Of a stretch of DNA of 64,000 bases, positions 35,215 to 45,204 are shown in pieces (positions within the stretch are counted from its first letter, which is position 1; each line of letters opens with the position of its first letter). The notes under the pieces were generated by a model. That model did not search any database. It was not told the origin of the DNA and was given only the letters and a program-made list of their open reading frames with translations. The position numbers and the translations under genes are program-made. The DNA comes from Lunularia cruciata (lineage: Eukaryota; Streptophyta; Marchantiopsida; Lunulariales; Lunulariaceae): the NCBI GenBank assembly GCA_948567375.1, contig OX419756.1, positions 38,206,333 to 38,270,332 on the forward strand, in the 5' to 3' direction.

Positions 35215-35485
35215 AGAGACGATGACGCAGTTCTGGACGAGCTTCCCGGACGACTTCCCCGATGACCTCTCATATAAACCTCGAAAAATGCTTAGGGAAT
35301 GTAGGAGAGTTCGCCCGAATCCCGGAAGGAACTCCCTGCATGAGCTCCCCGAATGGAGTCGCCCGAACCCCGGATAAGCTAGCCCGAACTTCGGGGCGAG
35401 CTCCCCGGTGAGAAATTCGGGCGAGTTCGGGCTCGAATTCGGGGTGAGTTCCTCGGATGCCCGGAGTAGCTCCACCCGGTCTAGG
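35215..35485. repeat. GC-rich degenerate short repeats
   Basis: An isolated GC-rich patch built from variants of GAGCTCCCCGGA, GCCCGAAC and TTCGGGGCGAG in both orientations, giving many potential stems. Strong contrast with the AT-rich flanks. The minus-strand frame over it is Ser/Pro/Gly-rich and probably a by-product of the repeats. Confidence 0.65.
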
Positions 35486-37910
35486 GTTGGCTGTGTACAA
35501 TGCCAGCAAACTCCTGCGTTCGTTGATGGAGATTATCGATGCTGAGATATAGGGGCTTCCGCTGTTTCTAAGATTACTGTGGATTCTGAAATTAACATAT
35601 GTTGAAGGGTTACGTTGGCTTATCTCATGTACAGTTATTTTTGAAGTTCAAACTGCCTGCTAGTAATTGGAGATCATTTTCTCGTCCAGTCTAGTAGAAG
35701 GAAACAATAGCTACAGAAGATTCCGCTGTTTATGGGTTTGCTTTGGATTCTGAAAATTACAATTGTTCAAGGGCCGCGCTCGATTTCTTCATGGGCAGTT
35801 TTTAAGTTCAAACTCCCTGCTAATTCGAATCATTTTCTCATTCTATCGTGTTGAAGAAATTAATGAGCGAGCTTCAGATCGTCTACACGAATGCAGTAAT
35901 CTGCTTTGAGACTGATGCAGCTTGAATGGAAAGATAACCCGTTCTGTCAGACCAGCAACGACGGCTAGATGTACGTGGCAATCCTCCGCTTCGGCGTGAG
36001 ATCCCCGACTAGCTTTCCTGAAGTTTACGAGCCATCGCGGCTTTTTGAGCTGTGGCTCGTAAGATACACCTTTCATTATATCGTGTTAAGAAATCAGGAA
36101 GTTTACCTTCTCTTCTATCCTCTGTCCCTCCTGCGATTCTTCATACCCCGTTTTCTCCCTTCCTCGCTGGTATCACGAGTGATACCGAGGGATTGACTGA
36201 TGAAGCGAACCACAAGTTGGTCGATACCCACAACCGCGATGAGTTATCTGGAAATTAGTTCTCTGTATTACCATGACCGTTCGAGAAACAAAGTTTAATT
36301 GTCCGATAATTTACACGCTGAGTGACTAAGCGTTGAAGTTCTGTCAAGTCTTTTGGCAACTTAGGGTATTTGCTAAGGGAGAAAGAGACAGGCATAACAT
36401 AACAAGAAGGATTGGGAATACCCCATCAAGAAGCCATTTAAGAATAAAACCTAAGAGGTAAAATGAGTCTCTTCAATAAAGTTTCAAAAGATTTTTTTTC
36501 ATTTTGCACCTAGAATATCATAATCCATCTGAATACCATTAAAATATACGTAGAAGAATTATATATTGTGATAAGAGCTACATAAGTCAAACATCTAGTG
36601 TGATAAGAGCTCCATAAGTCAAACATTTGATATACCTTTGGATGCTTGACATTTGATATACTTTGGAACATCCTAAGAAGCATCGCTTAATATATTTGGG
36701 TTCATTTGGATGGTCCCATCAAGTGCTCTTTGTAAAACAATAGGTATTATGAGTGAATATAAGCTATAAATTACAAAAGTGAATGTGATACGCTTTGTCA
36801 CGGGGAAGGTTAAACTCTTGTACATGTGTTGACAAATGTGCCAAACGTATCCAGAGCTTCATATAATTCAAAGGTTACAGGAATTCATCGCAATTTGGCT
36901 TCTTATACTTGGAGATTACTGCTATTACAGTTATGCTCTCTCCCATCCAAAAGGACAAGTAATCACTCATTTCAAAACTATATTGCAGGTAGGATCTATA
37001 ATTACAACCTATGCTATTATTACTTGATTGCCTTAGACCATACAAAAATTTGTACTTGATTGTCTCAAACCATATAAAAGTTTGTACTAACTTGTGTTAT
37101 CTACAATGCATACAAACACTCCTTCTAAGTGAAGATTACTCCTCCATGCCATTCCACCCATTATATCTCTAATGGCATCTTATGTAACTATCCTCTTTAA
37201 TCCAAAAGTATAACAAGTACTATAATTCATATTGCATTCAAGGTAGTACACCACTCACAAGTGAGTAATGAAGATATAGATGGATAGACCAAATCTAGGC
37301 AAATCCTCATTATTGTAAAGAAATTAGTGTGTGCGAGTCAAAATGCCTTATTGTAAGGTCAAGCTAGGATCCAAAAGCATACATCCTTGCTAAAGCAGAA
37401 GCAAAGATATGTTATAGTAGCAAAAGGAATTGATGTGTAAACTAGAAGAGAATGTAGAGCATTCTAAAGTTATTGACCTATCAAGAAAAGCTACAAATCT
37501 CAAGTCCAAATAAAAAAGCAAAAGATTGAAGTATCTTATGCCTAAAGAGACTAATCATTTGTTATCTTCCATGTTAGTACATGAAGAGAAAAGGATTCAT
37601 CCTCCACCTCAATCACATACATTGCCAACCAAAAAACCAACCAAAACATAAGAAGAAAGCAAAGGTGTTGAGAGTATCTCACTATTTGAACACACCTCAA
37701 ATGTCTTCTCCATAAATACAAGGCTTAATTCTCTACACAAAATTGATAAAGATATCTTTTTATGCTATTGTGTTGCAAATTGCCTAGTAAGTGAAAGTCT
37801 TTCTTTGAGAGGTATAAGGTTAAATTGGCTCTTACTATAGCCTAAGATTTGGAACAATATGAGTGAGCACGACCATCCTACTATTGTAAAAGCCATAGTT
37901 AAAGCATACT
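35486..37910. other. Spacer with short tandem repeats, no supported gene
   Basis: Two small tandem pairs: TGATAAGAGCT...CATAAGTCAAACAT at 36,569 and 36,601 (period 32), and GATTG...ACCATA...TTTGTACT at about 37,026 and 37,062. No coding region recognised. Confidence 0.45.
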
Positions 37911-38640
37911 TGTAATAATATGGAACTAGCAAACAAGTTATCAAAGGCTAATCAGGTAATAAAATAAGCCAAATATAGCTAGGAATTCTTAAAATGTTCT
38001 AGAAGCATTTAGTAAGCTTCTTGGTAGAATGTTCTAGAAATGCCTAAAAAGCTTCTTGGTTGGAAGCTTCTAGATACCTTTCAAGGATTGGGTAACTTGC
38101 GTACCAAGTTAATGGCTAGCTTGTTAGCCAAGTAGGTCACTTCTAGAAGGAAACTCCCTTGGAAGCTTCTCGACTAGCTTAGCTTGCATTTCAAGAAGGC
38201 GGCTTTGTGAAAGAAGCTTCTTTGGAAGCTTCTCATGAGCCTTATATTGCTTCACTATAAATATCAAAGCCCAAGCTCATTCTAAAAATAAAAATTTTCT
38301 TCACATGAAACTTTCAATGTGATATTCCACCCTAATCTAGGAAGCTTCTTGGGTAGAATGTTCTAGAAATGCCTAAAAAGCTTCTTGGTGGGAAGCTTCT
38401 AAATACCTTTCAAGGATTGGGTAACTTGCGTACCAAGTCAATGGCTAGCTTGTTAACAAGTAGGTCACTTCTAGAAGGAAAATCCCTTGGAAGCTTCTTG
38501 GCTAGCTTAGCTTGCATTTCAAGAAGGCCGCTTTGTGAAAGAATCTTCTTTGGAAGTTTCTCAAGATCCTTATATTGCTTCACTATAAATATCAAAGCCC
38601 AAGATCATTCCAAACATTAAAATTTTCTTTGCATGAGAGT
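37911..38640 (+). repeat. 5' LTR of the old chromovirus (first part), with internal tandem duplication
   Basis: Contains two units with a period of 329 bp, the second starting near 38,351. Both carry TAGAATGTTCTAGAAATGCC, GGGTAACTTGCGTACCAAGT and CACTATAAATATCAAAGCCC, so the promoter region with its TATA box is duplicated. The LTR end lies at 44,270-44,324, beyond the nested insertion. Confidence 0.85.
38027..38368 (+). promoter_or_regulatory. Heat-shock elements in the old chromovirus LTR (one per duplicated unit)
   Basis: GAATGTTCTAGAA occurs at 38,027-38,039 and 38,356-38,368, both perfect GAAnnTTCnnGAA triplets. GAAGCTTC dyads follow each one. Confidence 0.6.
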
Positions 38641-38715
38641 TCCAATGTAACAATATGGAGTTTAGCGACGAAGTTAGTCAGGCTTATAAAGTAGCAAATA
38701 AGACAAATTAGCCTA

Positions 38716-38728
38716 GAATATTCTGGAA
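38716..38728 (+). promoter_or_regulatory. Heat-shock element 1 in the chromovirus 5' LTR
   Basis: GAATATTCTGGAA fits GAAnnTTCnnGAA exactly and lies about 220 bp upstream of the TATA box. Confidence 0.6.
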
Positions 38729-38790
38729 GTATCTAGGAAGCTTCTTTGCAAGCTTCTCGGCTAGCTTAGCTTGCACCTCAAGTAAGTAGC

Positions 38791-38865
38791 TTCTAGAAGC
38801 TTCCAACTAGCTTAGCTTGCATGCCAAGTAGGCGGCTTCTAGAAGGAAGCTTCTTGAGAAGCTTC
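38791..38865 (+). promoter_or_regulatory. Heat-shock element cluster in the chromovirus 5' LTR
   Basis: TTCTAGAAGCTTC at 38,791-38,803 is a perfect three-module site. It is followed by TTCTAGAA (38,837-38,844), GAAGCTTC (38,846-38,853) and GAAGCTTC (38,858-38,865). The TATA box lies about 80 bp downstream. Confidence 0.6.
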
Positions 38866-39058
38866 CTTGTTAACTTGGCTTGCACTCTAAGAAAGCATCT
38901 TGAGGAAGCTTCTTGAGAAGCTTCTCAAAGCCCTTATATGCTACCTATAAATACCAGAGCCAAAGCTCATGCTAGGCATTCGGAGTTTTCCCTCATTCAA
39001 GTGTCCCAATGTGAGTTTCCATTCTCATATTTCTCTCCTCGGATTCGGTTTTTTACAT

Positions 39059-39070
39059 TGGTATCAGAGC
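39059..39070 (+). promoter_or_regulatory. Primer-binding site (initiator Met-tRNA)
   Basis: TGGTATCAGAGC, the standard plant retrotransposon site complementary to the 3' end of initiator Met-tRNA, one base after the LTR. Confidence 0.93.
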
Positions 39071-39327
39071 AGGAATGGGATGATGGAATTTATGGACCAC
39101 CAAATCCACTTCTACCAAACCATTGGGATTCTTGCATCCAAATACTACCCAAGCATCATTTCACACAATTCATCACCTCGCACTTTGGACAAGATTTTTT
39201 GCATATGATCACCATATCTAAGGAACCCTTGGTGCTTCCGGTTGTAACTTATGGAGAATGGTGGACGTGCTATTTTTATGTGTTAATAAATTAGATAAAT
39301 TGGGAGTGGTGTGATAGAGTAGCAACC

Positions 39328-40255
39328 ATGGCGGTAATACCCGATGTTATCCTTGCTATGCAACAACTAATTGAGCACCTTACTTGATTGTTGGATGAAC
39401 GAGATCTTCAATGACAAGAGCAGGTAGAGAGAGTACCAATTTGAGAAGGAGAAGATCAGATCAGATTCCCTAAACCCAAGGTATTTGAAGGCAAGAATCT
39501 TTTGGGTGCAGTGGAGAATTTTGTGTTTGATTGTGAATGTTATTTTGAAGCTACCAATCTACAAGATGAGCAAAAACTGATTCTCTTGGCTTTTAGCCAA
39601 TTGGATGGAGTAGCAAAGCTATAGTGGAGATTCCAAGTGGAGCGAGCTGAACGAAAAATGGTTGCACTAATCTTGACATGGGTAGAATTCAAGAGCGCAA
39701 TAATTAGTTGGTTTCAAGCTATAAATGCCACACAAGCTGCACAAGATAAGTTGGCAGAGTTGAAACAAATTGGCTCTGTAAGAAGTTACATCACGCAATT
39801 CCAAAACACCATCATGCAAATTCCAAATATATTGGAAGGTGAAGCTCTAGATCAATTTGTTAGGGGCTTGAAGGGGAGAACCAAATGAGAGGTAACCATG
39901 CAAGAGCCACAACACTTAGAGGAAGCCATGCGGTTGGCCAAACGTTTTGATTCCTTGGTGGCAACAACTTGGTCTTGACCTCGACCTCCATAGAGCCTAC
40001 CAATACACTACACACAAGTGGAAGAGCCAACACCAATGGAGATTGATGCCATTCAACGAAGACCACTTGGCATGGCAGATAGAGAGAAACTGTGACAAAA
40101 TGGTGGTTGTTTTTATTGTTGCCAATTGGGGCATTGCATTGTTGAATGTTCATTCAAGAATGGACGGCCTTGACAAGTTGCCCAAGTGGAGGTTGTGGAG
40201 CAGAATGATCAGGGAAACAAGGAATCCAAGTAGGAGATTTTGAGCCACATACTAG
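39328..40255 (+). pseudogene. gag: Gag of the chromovirus
   Basis: Starts ATGGCGGTAATACC (MAVIPDVILAMQQ), the same start as the open gag at 63,604. It has the capsid-like region (DKLAELKQIGSVRSYITQFQ; ALDQFVRGLKG, 39,637-39,888) and a CCHC zinc knuckle CFYCCQLGHCIVEC at 40,108-40,149 in the same frame. Interrupted by several stops, including TGA in the first 40 codons and one at the end of the capsid region. Confidence 0.9.
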
Positions 40256-40339
40256 GAGCTTGATTAGTTCCAATGGGATTGAAGGCTTGACCTATGCAAG
40301 TTTGCTTCACTTGTAAGGTACAATATCTAATTGGGGATG

Positions 40340-40610
40340 TAGGATTTTGGTTGATTTTGGAAGTTTGGAGAATTGCATGTATATGCAAGTAGTAAAGGAA
40401 TTGTGTATTCCTATCAAGCCAGTGATTGGAAGTAGTTTGATGATGGCGGATGGTAGAAAGGGTTTTGCATTCCGCACCTTGCATCCTATTACCTTCAAGA
40501 TTGGGAAGGAGTATTTGGAGTGTATGAGGTTTGTAGTGGCACCTCTACACTATGACATCATTCTGGGTCTACCTTGGCTTGAACATCATAAGGTTCAATT
40601 TGATTGACCC
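40340..40610 (+). pseudogene. Retropepsin of the chromovirus
   Basis: MVDFGSLENCMYMQVV gives the active-site loop, where the family has Asp-Ser-Gly; here the Ser is Phe, one transition away. The conserved end HYDIILGLPWLEHH marks the second half of the fold. In a frame different from gag. Confidence 0.85.
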
Positions 40611-40696
40611 GACGCCAAATTCAAGTACAACACCAAGGTAAGAATTTCCTATTAGGTTGTCTGGCACCTCTGAGTAAGACACCTTAGAATAGTCAA

Positions 40697-40876
40697 TCCC
40701 AAGATGGGAAGTTTGTCGAGAAGGTAGCCATAGAGCAAACCTTGAAGGGAGTGGAGTCCCAAGATGGGAAATTTGCCAAGAAGGCAACCATGGAGCAAGC
40801 TTGGAAGAGAGATGAGTCCCTAGAAGGGAAGTTGGTTAGTAAAGCAGCCATAGAGCAAGCTTTGGAGGAAGATAAA
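40697..40876 (+). repeat. Three in-frame 60-bp repeats in the protease-RT linker
   Basis: Units start at 40,697, 40,757 and 40,817, each encoding a 20-residue motif of the form S-x-x-G-K-x-x-x-K-x-A-x-E-Q-A plus charged residues. Period 60 keeps the frame. Confidence 0.9.
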
Positions 40877-40948
40877 TCTGTATTTGCAGTGTGGATCAAG
40901 CTGATTGCACAAGAACAATCGGAGGAGAGCCAAGAGCCTCATTAAGCA

Positions 40949-42319
40949 ATGGTTGATCGGATAGTTCATGAGTTTGTAGACATGTTTTTGGATGATCTTC
41001 CAAAGGGATTACCCTCTGATCAAGGTATGCCCTTCAAGATCGAGTTATTGCAAAGGAGTACTCTAGTGAGTAGAGCGATCTATTGGTTCTCACCAAAGGA
41101 GTTGGAGGAGTTGCAAATAACATTTATAGAGTTGTTGGAGACGGACTTCATACAACATAGTACCTCTTCTTGGGGAGCACTGTTACTATTTGTTCCAAAG
41201 AAGGATGGAGGACTTTGTTTTTGTATTGATTACCGTGGGCTCAATAAGCAAACCGTGAAGAATGCATATCCCTTGACTCGGATTGATGACTTGCTTGATC
41301 AACTAAGTGGAGCACATTACTTTTCCAAGTTGGATCTTTGCAGCAGCTATTGGCAAATTCCTATTGATAGAGAGGATGTGCAAAAGACTGCCTTTCATAC
41401 AAGGTATAGGCATTTTGAGTGGAGAGTTCTACCTTTTGGACTCACTAATGCTCCAGCAATCTTCATGGATCAGATGCATCGGGTGTTGGATGGACTATTA
41501 GATCGGTCCGTGGCGGTGTTCTTGGATGATATCTTAATTTATAATAAGACAGAGGTAGAACACTTGAATCATGTGCGAGAAGTCCTAAGACGACTATGAT
41601 AATGGAAATTTTACTACAAGAAGTTGAAGTGTCCCTTTTGGCAGAAGGAGGTTACCTTCTTGGGTCATAAGATCTCATCAGAGGGGATCAAGTTGGAAGA
41701 AGAGAAAATCAAGGCTATTACTGATTGGCCTACTCCAAAGGATGCTATAAAAGTACGGGCATTCAATGGATTGGCCCGTTTTTACCAATGGTTAATCCAT
41801 TATTATGCTCATATGGTTGCACCATTGAATGACCCCTTGGGAAAGAACTTGAGTTTCCAATGGACCACCAAGCATGAAGAAGTATTCAAGAAGTTAAAGC
41901 ATATGGTGTCTTCAAGACCCATTCTTCAACCATATGATCCTCAACTACCCTGTGTGGTTGATTTTGATGCTTCTAACTTTGCGATTGGAGCCGTGTTGCA
42001 ACAAGACTTCCCAGATGGACTCCATCCTATTGCCTTTGTGTCTCACCGACTCAACATGGCTAAACAAAACTACTTTGCTCAAGATCAAGAACAACTTGCA
42101 ATGGTATACGCCACCAAGATATGGAGGCATTACCTCTTGGGGAAACAAGTGATCATGCAAATTGATCATAAACCATTGTTGCAAACCTTAAAATTGGAAC
42201 ACATGAAGAATCAACATCATCAATGGGAGGAACAACTCCAACTATATGACATTGAACTTGAGTACAAACCAGGTTGGTTCCATGTCATCCCTGATGCTTT
42301 ATACAGTGACCTGATTTGA
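40949..42319 (+). pseudogene. pol: Reverse transcriptase and RNase H of the chromovirus
   Basis: A single frame, broken only by the double stop TGA TAA at 41,597-41,602. RT blocks: [46 protein letters not shown] and the active site VFLDDILIY (two Asp kept). Thumb/connection: VTFLGHKISSEGI. RNase H: VVDFDASNFAIGAVL, DQEQLAMVYA, MQIDHKPLLQ and IPDAL. Length and order are normal for Ty3/gypsy. Confidence 0.95.
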
Positions 42320-43840
42320 AGTCTCTTCTTCTCATCACAATGGCAATTTCAACGGTGTCAGTTGACTCCAAGGTCCAAAATGAGTTTCAATCAGCTCTAC
42401 ACCAAGATCCCTTCTTCCAAATGGTACATAATTGCCTTACGGCTGAGATAAGGAGTACAACACCTTCTCCATCAAGGAAGGCCTTTTATTCCATGAGGAC
42501 CGGATCTATGTTCCAACTAAAGGTGATCTTTGACTTGTATGCCTTCAAGAGGCCCATGATTTACCCATCACTGGTCACATGGGTGTAGACAAGAGCTTGG
42601 GTACCCTCTAACGTCAATGGTGGTGGACCAACATGACACAAGATGTTCAAGAATTTATCCGATCATGTGAGAGCTACCAATGTAACAAGGCCAGCAACTA
42701 GAAGCCGAGTGGACTCCATCAACCACTTGCCGTTCTATCCGCTTGCTGGGAGCATGCGAGTTTGGATCTCAACACATCCTTGCCAAAGACAAAACAAGGA
42801 CACATTGCAATCGTGGTGTTTGTAGATAAGCTTAGTAAGCAAATCCACTTGGAACTAACCTGTGATACCGTGAATGCTCCAGCCTTAGTGAAAATCTAAT
42901 TTGACAATATCTTCAAGCATCATGGAATGCCATGTGTACTCATCTCCGACCGTGATCCTCAATTTACCGGGAAGTTTTGGCAAGCACTCTTCCAGATACT
43001 CGGCACCAAGCTTGCTTTGTCCATGGCTTATCATCCTCAAACCGATGGACAAACCAAACGTGCAAATCGTACATTGGAGGATATGTTGCGTGCCTTTGTC
43101 AATGTCCACCATACCAATTGGGATGAATGTCTTGCAGTTGTAGAATTTGCCTACAACAATTCCAAACAGGCAAGCACCGGATTTTCTCCTTTTGTTCTCA
43201 ATTTTGGCCAAGATCCGCTTATTCCAAAGTCCCTTCTTGCTCCCCCTCCATCTTAGGTTCCTTACACTTCCACGTTCTTGACCATTATATCCAAATCTCT
43301 CCAACAAGCCAAGTCTCACCTCCTTGTTGCTCAGAATCACCAAAAACAATATGCGGACCACCATCGTTGTGATCTCACCTTTGAAGTTGGTGATAAAGTC
43401 ATGCTATCCTCTAGTAACCTCCTTCTAACACTTGATACCCAAGTTTGTAAACTTACCCCTAATTGGATAGGACCCTTTGATATCACCTAAATTGTCTCTC
43501 CTATTGCTTATCGACTTGCTTTGCCTTGTCACATGCGTATCCATCCTATCTTTCATGTTTCCAAGTTGAAACCCTTTGTTCCTACCCCTCTTCCTTTTCC
43601 TCTTGAGTCCAACCTCCCCTCTTTTTGTCCCTATCAATGATCATGAGGAGTACAAAGTTGATTGTATCCTTGCGTGTCGTCATATTCAACGAGGCCGTCG
43701 CCAACATATGGAGTACAAGGTTCTTTGGAAAAGGGTATCCCCTTCATGATGCCACATGGGAACCTCTTTCTCACCTCCAAAATGCACATACGGCCATCCA
43801 GGAATTTGAAGCTTCACTAGCAACAAGGACATCACCAACT
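42316..43840 (+). pseudogene. Integrase and chromodomain of the chromovirus
   Basis: The zinc-binding part (42,330-42,720) is badly decayed. The core from 42,927 is readable: VLISDRDPQFTG (Asp 42,948-42,950) and YHPQTDGQTKRANRTLEDML, where the catalytic Glu position is Lys (43,056-43,058, GAA to AAA), so the integrase is dead. The C-terminal GDKVMLSSSNL segment is followed by a chromodomain (about 43,642-43,815): EEYKVDCILACRHIQ, EYKVLWK, then after a 1-bp shift GYPLHDATWEPLSHL. Chromodomains bind methylated histone H3 and steer integration. Confidence 0.92.
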
Positions 43841-43852
43841 AGTGGCGGGGGA
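43841..43852 (+). promoter_or_regulatory. Polypurine tract of the chromovirus
   Basis: AGTGGCGGGGGA, three bases before the 3' LTR. Confidence 0.8.
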
Positions 43853-43855
43853 ATA

Positions 43856-44264
43856 TGTAACAATAAGGAGTTTAGCGACAAAGTTAGTCGGGCTAACGAA
43901 GTAGCAAATAAGACAAATTAGCCTAGAGTATTCTGGAAGTATCTAGGAAGCTTCTTGGCAAGCTTCCCAACTAGCTTAGCTTGCACCTCAAGTAAGTAGC
44001 TTCTAGAAGCTTCCAACTAGCTTAGCTTGCACGCCAAGTAGGCAATTTCTAGAAGGAAGTTTCTTGAGAAGCTTCCTAGTTAACTTGGCTTGCACTCTAA
44101 GAAAGCGGCTTGAGGAAGCTTCTTGAGAAGCTTCTCAAGGGCCTTGTATGCTACCTATAAATACCAAAGCCAAAGCTCATGCTAGGCATTCAGAGTTTTC
44201 CCTCATTCAAGTGTCCCAATGTGCGTTTCCATTCTCTTATTTCTCTCAGATTCGGTCTTTCACA
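43856..44264 (+). repeat. 3' LTR of the chromovirus
   Basis: TGTAACAATAAGG ... TCTTTCACA, followed by TCCAA. TATAAATA at 44,156-44,163. The heat-shock triplet TTCTAGAAGCTTC is intact at 44,001-44,013; the first one is changed to GAGTATTCTGGAA. Confidence 0.96.
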
Positions 44265-44269
44265 TCCAA

Positions 44270-44337
44270 TGTGATATTCCACTCTAATCCTCTATTCTCT
44301 TACTTCTTTCCTTGATCTTTTATATTTGTATCAGAGC
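44270..44337 (+). repeat. End of the old chromovirus 5' LTR and its primer-binding site
   Basis: TGTGATATTCCAC... to TTTTATA at 44,324 continues the LTR left at 38,640. TTGTATCAGAGC (44,326-44,337) is one base from the Met-tRNA site. Confidence 0.85.
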
Positions 44338-44497
44338 AAGAACGAGATAGATGGAGTCTATGGAATAACCATCAAATCCATTTCTTCCAAACCATTGGAA
44401 TTTTGGTGTCCATGTAATACCTAAACATAATTTTGTACAATTCATCATTTCATGCCTTGGGTGAAATTTTTTGAACAGAATTAGCTCATTTGATGAA

Positions 44498-45100
44498 TAT
44501 AATCTTCCAAGGATAGGAGACTTGAAGAGAAACATAAAAGAAGAAACACATAATTTCACACTCAACCTCCGATGCCCCAAAGGAACACCTTGACTGTACT
44601 AATTAGCAAAGAGGACTTCTCCAAAGGAAGCTCCACCCTTGGATCAGATATATGGATTGGTGACTTGTAAGAAAGCTATCCTTTAGATTGGTTGTATGCA
44701 TAGGTGACATGTAGGTTCTGATCCTATCTGGTTGGTCAAACCATCTTTGACCAAGTGGAATATTTTGGGAATCTTTAGGGAATCTTCATGTAGGAATCTC
44801 CAAATTGCATGGGTGAAGTAATGTTGGAAAGCTCTCAATGAGACAAAGGGGGGAAGGAAGGCTAGCCTTTCATCTATTGGGGGGAGAATTTGCACATTAT
44901 TTAGGCCTAATTAATCTGTTTAGGCCTCCAAAATTGGCTCTAAAGTTTCCAAGCTATTTTTGGCTCATGCTCTACTAATAGAAGTCCTCTTTTAGTGACA
45001 CCTATATTTGATCTACCTAGCCCATCAAACATAACATCCTTCCAAATGTTACCAAGCCAATTTTCAACTCTAGATGATATGTCTAGGTATTGGTATTACA
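44498..45100 (+). mobile_element. Solo LTR, family A, copy 3
   Basis: 603 bp, TATAATCTTCC (TG mutated to TA) to GGTATTACA, flanked by ATGAA (44,493-44,497) and ATGAA (45,101-45,105), an exact duplication. Inserted between the primer-binding site and gag of the old chromovirus. Confidence 0.95.
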
Positions 45101-45204
45101 ATGAACCATTGATCCTTCTAATTGTAACTTACAAGGAGTGGTGGATGTGTTACATCTACATGTCATCTTAGTTAATTGCAAGTAGGTAATTTGCTAGAGT
45201 AGTC

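Larger units (their letters stand above)
38646..39057 (+). repeat. 5' LTR of the chromovirus
   Basis: TGTAACAATATGG ... TTTTTACA. TATA box TATAAATA at 38,946-38,953. Upstream of it lies a dense run of GAAGCTTC palindromes forming heat-shock elements. Confidence 0.96.
38646..44264 (+). mobile_element. Chromovirus-type Ty3/gypsy retrotransposon, complete ends
   Basis: 5619 bp with two LTRs (412 and 409 bp, roughly 7 percent different by eye), TCCAA on both sides (38,641-38,645 and 44,265-44,269), a primer-binding site complementary to initiator Met-tRNA and a polypurine tract. Domain order is gag with zinc knuckle, protease, RT, RNase H, integrase, chromodomain. All coding parts carry stops or shifts, so it is non-autonomous today. 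Confidence 0.97.

Noticed and set aside
35203..35509. Minus-strand frames over the GC-rich repeats as real proteins
   Set aside because: Composition follows directly from the repeats, several frames are open at once, and there is no domain.
38700..38930. Regularly spaced GAAGCTTC palindromes as a CRISPR-like array
   Set aside because: The units are short and unevenly spaced, lie inside a plant LTR next to a TATA box, and fit heat-shock elements far better.
39059..39070. TGGTATCAGAGC as part of a tRNA gene
   Set aside because: It is only the 12-bp primer-binding site complementary to the tRNA 3' end; no tRNA arms surround it.
42885..43364. Minus-strand 159-codon frame in the chromovirus
   Set aside because: It is antisense to the readable integrase core and has no domain of its own.
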